Origin: Asterella californica | Lineage: Eukaryota > Streptophyta > Marchantiopsida > Marchantiales > Aytoniaceae | DNA: 64,000 bases | Direction of reading: 5' to 3' | Assembly (NCBI GenBank): GCA_036924285.1 | Contig: JAYKYS010000005.1 | Span: 23,720,001-23,784,000 of the forward strand | Shown: positions 59,354 through 64,000 of the stretch, piece after piece | Position numbering within the stretch: position 1 is the stretch's first letter | How the letters are laid out: every line of letters begins with the position of its first letter | The notes under the pieces: model-generated | Database searches by the model: none | What the model was told of the DNA's origin: nothing | The model's input: the letters and a program-made list of their open reading frames with translations, nothing else | Translations under genes and position numbers: made by a program

Positions 59354-59697
59354 TGTCGAATTGAGAGTCTTCCTGGGAAGGGCGAACCTTCTGGCTGTGA
59401 TATGAGCTTGAAGGCTGTGTGCAATCTACTCAGAGAAGCGTAGGGCTCATGGCTGTGGCTGGTTTACTCACAAGATAGGCTTCATGTCTCAAGGTGATAC
59501 TGAAAACACTCATATAAGTCTCCAGGCTCTTCTGATAAGTTCAGGAAGCAAAGTTCAAGCTTAACTAGCAATGATAAGATCAGATGGCGAACTTTGACAC
59601 TCAGGATTGAGAAATATGTGAAGGTTCAGACCTCAGAACTCCTCCTACATGTAAATGAGGTTCTACTGGATACACATACGAAATTTCAGCTTCAGAT
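59354..59697 (-). repeat. 5' LTR, distal part, inverted (element B)
   Basis: Aligns in the plus orientation with 49,624-49,970 of the solo LTR (which is on the minus strand). It therefore lies inverted relative to the LTR part at 55,948-57,072. Confidence 0.85.
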
Positions 59698-61934
59698 GAT
59701 GTGGATCAACATTTCTTCGTGCAATCTTCTGCTTCATATCCTGTGATTCTTGGTCAGCCTTATATCACTGCGGTTCGAATGGAGACCAAGGTGATGGATG
59801 ATGGATCTCATTATGCTAGGATCCGTAGTCCAGATGATAGACGTTCTGTGCAGTTTCTGACCGTTCGTACGAACCACGAACGAAACCGTCAAACTTTGAG
59901 GGATTCTCTTATCTGTAGAGGTAAGGGTTTTCTGAAACCACTCTCGTAGGACGGGATAGCGAGAGTGATGGATCTACTGCTACTATGATCCCGCGTGAGC
60001 AGCCTGAGGGATCACAGGAGGTTGATGGAAAGGCTGCTCAAGATTCAGAAAGTAGTTGCACTGTACATAGTTGGAAATCTGGGTTGATGACTTTCAATTC
60101 TGATGATTGGAGTGAGTTCACACGGATGGAGGATTTGACTGAGAAAAGTAGAAGGCAGATGGAGAGGTGTGCAGCAAATCTGCGTTGTACATGAGTTCTG
60201 AAGGAAGATGAGATGATTTCTGGTGTTTATGAGGAGTTTGTAGGTGTGCAGTCTTTTGTTTGTTGGCTGGATGGTGTAGATAGGTTGATGGAACAGATGG
60301 GAGGTAGGGTGGTGATCCCCATCCATTCTCGTGAAGTCTATGAGGAAATTATCTCGTACTTGCGATATCGTCCTCATCCGAGACTGGAGAATGGATGGAA
60401 GGATGCAGTCTGTTGGTGTGGCTTACATCAGGAAGCGGAAGTACACGCCAAGTATAAAGCTGTAGCGAGGAAGGTGAGACCTGTGGCGACCCAATTACCT
60501 GTTGATTCTCAGCAGCAGATGGAGTTAGCGGCTGCTGAGCCTGTGCTTAGAGATCCTACACAGGTAGGACACAAGTTTACTCAGGAGACACTCGAGCAGT
60601 TCCAGATAGGAGGGGGTGGCTTCTTGACTGAAGAGGAGAAACGAGCTTTTGAACAGATGATAGTTAGCCATGGTAAGGCATTTTCTTTATCGGCTGAGGA
60701 GATAGGTTGTGTGGATCCTAGTGTGATAGCTCCGATGGTTATCTTCACTGTTCCTCACGTACCTTGGGATTTGAAGCCGATTCCAGTCCCTCGTGCTTTG
60801 CTACCGAAGGTGATTGAGTTACTGAAGGAGAGGATGCAGATGGGTATTCTTGAACCATCTATGGCTCCGTACTCTAGCCGATGGTTCACAGTACCTAAGA
60901 AGACAGGAGCTCTACGCTTCATCCAAGACTTGCAGCCTGCCAACAACATCACGATTCGAAACGTTGGAACAGGACATGTGGTTGATGAAGTAGTTGAGGC
61001 GTTTGCTGGAAGGTCAATCTATTCTATTGGAGATCTGTTTTCAGGTTATGATCAGTTTCAGCTTGCTTTGGAGAGTAGAGACTTGACTACCATGCGTACA
61101 CCTTTGGGATTGATGCGGATGTGTACCCTTCCTCAGGGTGCGACAAACTCAGTAGCTCATATGCAAAATGCGATGCATAAGGTGTTACGAGAATTTGTGC
61201 CTGAGGTCACTATCCCGTTTCTGGATGATATTCCCATGAAAGGCTGTCCGGTGGAGGACAAGGACGAAGCAGTGACTTCTGATGGTTGCAGAAAGTTCGT
61301 TGCAGACCACATTCGAGATGTGGAGAAGATTCTGATGCGTTTGGAGGAGGTACACCTCACTCTATCAGGTACCAAATCTCGCTTTGGGATGTCAGAGATT
61401 GTGGTAGTAGGTCATCTGTGTGGTACTTTTGGGAGGCGTCCGAACCTAGAGAAGGTAGATGCTATAGCAAGGATAGCTGACTGCACCAACATCACTGAGG
61501 TTCGACGGTTCTTAGGAGCTTGTGTGTTCTTTCGTGTGAGTATTCCTCATTATGCACATATTGCCGAGCCTCTATATGCACTTCTGAGAAAGGGAAGGAG
61601 GTTTACTTGGCGGCAAGAACATCATGAGACGATGGAGCAGCTGAAGGAGATTCTGAAGTCTCCACCTATACTAAGGAGGCTTAGCTACGAGAGCGGGAGA
61701 CCTGTGATACTGACTGTTGATACGAGTCCAAAGGCGATTGGATGGGCCGTTGGCCAAGAAGATGCAGAAGGTGTGCGGTTTGTTTCAAGGTTTGGAGCTC
61801 GGATCTTAACAGATAGACAGCGTAACTATCCTCAAGTGAAGCGTGAGTTGTGGGGAGCTGTTACTGCTATGAAGGTAGATCGAGAGTTCTTGATAAGAGC
61901 TCATGTGATACTAGAAACAGATTGTTTGCCTTAG
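59698..61934 (+). pseudogene. pol, part 1: protease end, reverse transcriptase, RNase H (element B)
   Basis: The first frame (to 59,949) is the protease C-terminal half (VILGQPYITAV). Two short broken frames follow to 60,194, then a 573-codon frame (60,213-61,934). RT motifs: WFTVPKKTGALRFIQDLQPA, SIGDLFSGYDQFQLAL, TPLGLMRMCTLPQGATNS and the catalytic box IPFLDDIPMKG with both Asp retained. RNase H starts ILTVDTSPKAIGWAVG. A single TAG at 61,932-61,934 interrupts RNase H just after ILETDCLP. The DNA is otherwise well preserved. Confidence 0.9.
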
Positions 61935-63584
61935 TTGGGTATGATAGCAAACTGCAATACACCAGACATAGCAATGCTACGATGGATTGCTTATGTCCGG
62001 AGTCTAAACCCTGAGCTAAAGCATATAGCAGGGAAAGACAATCCAGTTGCAGATATGTTGTCTAGGGCTCGTTATACAGATGAGGATGAGATGTTTGCAG
62101 AGATGGAGAATGAAGAGAAGAGAGACGTTTGGTGCCAAGTTGGTCAGCAGACTTCAGACTTGGAACCACTGCCGTTCAATGAGAGGTTCTACTCAGAAAA
62201 GTTCCACAATATTGGATTTTATCTGAGTTCGTTATCCAGAAGAGAAGGATGGAGTGATGCAGAGTTCAAGGAGATCAGACGGAAGGCGTATAGTTATCTT
62301 CTACGTGAGGATTATCTGTGGAAACGTCCGAAGAGAAGAGATGGGATGCTTACTAGAGTGGTGGATGATCAACCGACAAAGCTTAATCTGCTGAAGGAGT
62401 TTCATGATACCTTGTGGGCTGGACATCGTGGAGTCTGGGCTACATACACGAAGCTGAAGGAGCGTTACTGGTGGAAGGGTTTGTATCAAGACGTGATGGA
62501 CTTTGTTGGGTCGTGTCTGCACTGTCAGTTCTACTCTAAGATCCGTTACAGAGATGGGCTTGTACCTACTTATCCACCTAGTATTCATTTTCAATGGGTT
62601 CTTGATCTTGTGATGATGCCACCGGGGTTATGGGGGATGCGTTACTTGGTGTTGGCTCGAGAGGATCTCTCCAACTATGTGGAGGGACGAGCACTACGGA
62701 CGAAGACTACAGAGAATATCTGCCAGTTCGTGCTTGGAGATATCATCTGCCGCTATGGATCGGTTGGGAGATTACGTGCAGATAGAGGCGAGTTGAGTGC
62801 CGCTGAAGTGAAGGAGTTTTTTGCTCGTTATGGAGTAAAGCTTCGGCTTACCACTGCTATGAATCCAGAGGGCATTGGTAAGAGTGAACGGGGACACCCT
62901 TCTATTGTTCATGCTTTAGTGAAAGCATGTGATGGTAGGCCTAGAGAATGGTCGAGACTACTTCCATTTGCTTTGTGGGCTGATAGAACTACACACTGTA
63001 CCACGACTGGTTATATGCCAGTTGAGCTTATGCTGGTGCAGAAACCGATCATGCCTGCTGAGGAGTACTTTCCCACGTGGGCTACACTACCGTGGGAAGA
63101 TGGTATAGATCGTGCTTCACTCCTTGCTTTACGTATTAGGCAGTTGGAGCGAAGGGAGGAGGATCTTGCTGATGCGCAGGAGAGGCTGAAGGTGGCTCGA
63201 GTCAGAAACAAGGAACGTTTTGACAAGACTCGCCGACTACGACCGAAGCCAATACATGTTGGTGACTGGGTTCTGGTATATGATAGCACGTTGGAGAATC
63301 AGCACTCTACACTTCGTAAGTTCTCTCGAAGATGGTTCGGGCCTTATGTTGTGCTAGATGTGTATGAGAATGCCACCTATAGTTTGCGTGAGTTGGACGG
63401 TACTCTTTTGAAGCTATCTGTGGCTGGCAAACGTGTGAAACTGTTCAAGAGACGCGGAGGGTCAGTTGAGTTATTCAACTTTCTGGAGTCAGAGCTGAGG
63501 GCAACAAGAGACGAAGACGTCCCACTGTCTGATGAGGCTGAGGCGGAGGAGAGCGATGATGATGAGGATCAAACAGAAGACTGA
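61935..63584 (+). CDS. pol, part 2: RNase H end and integrase (element B)
   Basis: 549 open codons in the same frame as part 1, separated only by one TAG. RNase H end: ELKHIAGKDNPVADMLSRA. Integrase: HHCC module (FHDTLWAGHRGVW ... CLHCQF), catalytic acids in WVLDLVMMPPG, RLRADRGEL and MNPEGIGKSERGHP, a coiled stretch (LERREEDLADAQERL), the RWFGPYVV (GPY/F) module, and an acidic tail (DEAEAEESDDDEDQ). The stop at 63,582 is 34 bp before the PPT. Integrase inserts cDNA in the nucleus; all catalytic residues are present. Confidence 0.9.
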   Translation: MGMIANCNTPDIAMLRWIAYVRSLNPELKHIAGKDNPVADMLSRARYTDEDEMFAEMENEEKRDVWCQVGQQTSDLEPLPFNERFYSEKFHNIGFYLSSLSRREGWSDAEFKEIRRKAYSYLLREDYLWKRPKRRDGMLTRVVDDQPTKLNLLKEFHDTLWAGHRGVWATYTKLKERYWWKGLYQDVMDFVGSCLHCQFYSKIRYRDGLVPTYPPSIHFQWVLDLVMMPPGLWGMRYLVLAREDLSNYVEGRALRTKTTENICQFVLGDIICRYGSVGRLRADRGELSAAEVKEFFARYGVKLRLTTAMNPEGIGKSERGHPSIVHALVKACDGRPREWSRLLPFALWADRTTHCTTTGYMPVELMLVQKPIMPAEEYFPTWATLPWEDGIDRASLLALRIRQLERREEDLADAQERLKVARVRNKERFDKTRRLRPKPIHVGDWVLVYDSTLENQHSTLRKFSRRWFGPYVVLDVYENATYSLRELDGTLLKLSVAGKRVKLFKRRGGSVELFNFLESELRATRDEDVPLSDEAEAEESDDDEDQTED

Positions 63585-63618
63585 GGAGATTGGCACATAC
63601 TGGAGGATGTGCAGGTTT

Positions 63619-63630
63619 AGAGGGGGTGGA
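63619..63630 (+). other. polypurine tract (element B)
   Basis: AGAGGGGGTGGA lies immediately before the 3' LTR start and is purine except for one T. It is the expected primer site for plus-strand synthesis. Confidence 0.8.
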
Positions 63631-64000
63631 TGTCGTGATGTAAATCATTTGACATAGTAAATGATTCACTATCACTGCTGTCGCGTTACTTAGCGCATGT
63701 TATTTCTACTCCGACACTTGACGTTTAGTAGTCTTAGAAGTTAGCTCTGTACTGTTCTTAGTCTTTTATGCTTATGGTTGACACCTTTTGCATATGGTGT
63801 TAACTCTGTCAAATATTTTGGATCCTAGTAGGTTGGTAGTATGACATTTATCTTGTTCAAGCATTCGTACGCTTGTGCAAGTAAATTCATACTTATCTAT
63901 GATACTCAATGTACATGACTTAGATTTACCATGTAGATAGGGGTTTGAAATCATGGGTTGTACTTACTTGTCGCCCATGCACGCTTTCTAGCTGATTTAA
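63631..64000 (+). repeat. 3' LTR, truncated by the window end (element B)
   Basis: Identical to 55,948-56,317 except for two substitutions (a g/a near its position 13 and an a/g near position 311). It continues beyond the window. Confidence 0.95.

Larger units (their letters stand above)
57073..59697 (-). other. 2.6-kb inverted segment inside element B
   Basis: In original order the LTR would continue from 57,072 into the reverse complement of 59,697-59,354, then PBS, gag and protease down to 57,073, then RT from 59,698. Both junctions are sharp; about 12 bp of LTR and part of the protease are missing at the breakpoints. Confidence 0.85.
55948..64000 (+). mobile_element. young Ty3/gypsy retrotransposon B, internally inverted
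   Basis: 5' LTR begins TGTCGTGATG at 55,948; 3' LTR begins with the same word at 63,631 and runs off the window. Over the ~370 bp visible, the two LTRs differ at only two sites. The pol frame carries RT, RNase H and integrase on the plus strand, but 57,073-59,697 (LTR 3' end, PBS, gag, protease start) is inverted. LTR termini TGTCG...CGACA are inverted repeats. There is no chromodomain; pol ends with a GPY/F-type module and an acidic tail. Confidence 0.9.

Noticed and set aside
61932..61934. readthrough stop codon as in some retroelements
   Set aside because: It lies inside RNase H, not at the gag-pol boundary, and has no visible readthrough context.

Overview
The window is nuclear DNA of a land plant. 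The evidence is a nine-exon MUCI70/DUF616 (GT116-type) gene with canonical GT-AG introns whose phases all close, an NB-ARC immune-receptor gene, and plant-style Ty3/gypsy, Ty1/copia, LINE, SINE-like and CACTA-like elements. An NLR with armadillo and TPR repeats instead of LRRs, together with the TE lineages, makes me favour a non-flowering plant (bryophyte-grade), but the sequence alone does not prove this. I see no rRNA, functional tRNA, CRISPR array or prokaryotic operon.

Layout. 0.4-2.3 kb (-): two frames of a disrupted gene; the downstream frame has an H-x-D...H jelly-roll pattern like 2OG-Fe(II) (TET/JBP-type) dioxygenases. 2.4-4.15 kb: 183-bp tandem repeats inside a ~450-bp higher-order repeat. 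4.2-4.85 kb: 117-bp (39-codon) repeats. 5.1-5.74 kb: a dense run of short perfect hairpins. 8.08-11.19 kb: a 2.45-kb foldback unit with 415-bp arms, framed by 233-bp direct repeats. 11.4-17.7 kb: a CACTA-like (Transposase_21-type) transposase pseudogene with tandem repeats on both sides. 18.4-30.05 kb (+): the NLR gene (four-helix N-terminus, NB-ARC, ARM, TPR), whose first intron is filled with a SINE-like copy and two LINE fragments. 32.89-37.48 kb (-): the intact MUCI70-like gene, with a (GA)49 tract just before its start codon.

42-49 kb (-): a decayed Ty3/gypsy element (A) with a PHD-finger relic at the end of pol. 49.62-51.15 kb: an isolated LTR of the element B family. 51.99-52.24 kb: a copia-like LTR with a mutated primer binding site. 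52.9-55.95 kb: a GAAGAC/GTCTTC-saturated tract with a 399-codon ORF. 55.95-64.0 kb: a young Ty3/gypsy element (B) whose LTR end, PBS, gag and protease segment is inverted relative to RT-RNaseH-integrase; its 3' LTR runs off the window.

Only two host genes look established: the receptor (possibly broken by a 1-nt shift) and the Golgi glycosyltransferase. Nearly everything else is mobile-element sequence at different stages of decay, from element B (two differences in about 370 bp of LTR) to element A (many stop codons, all explicable as G:C to A:T transitions).
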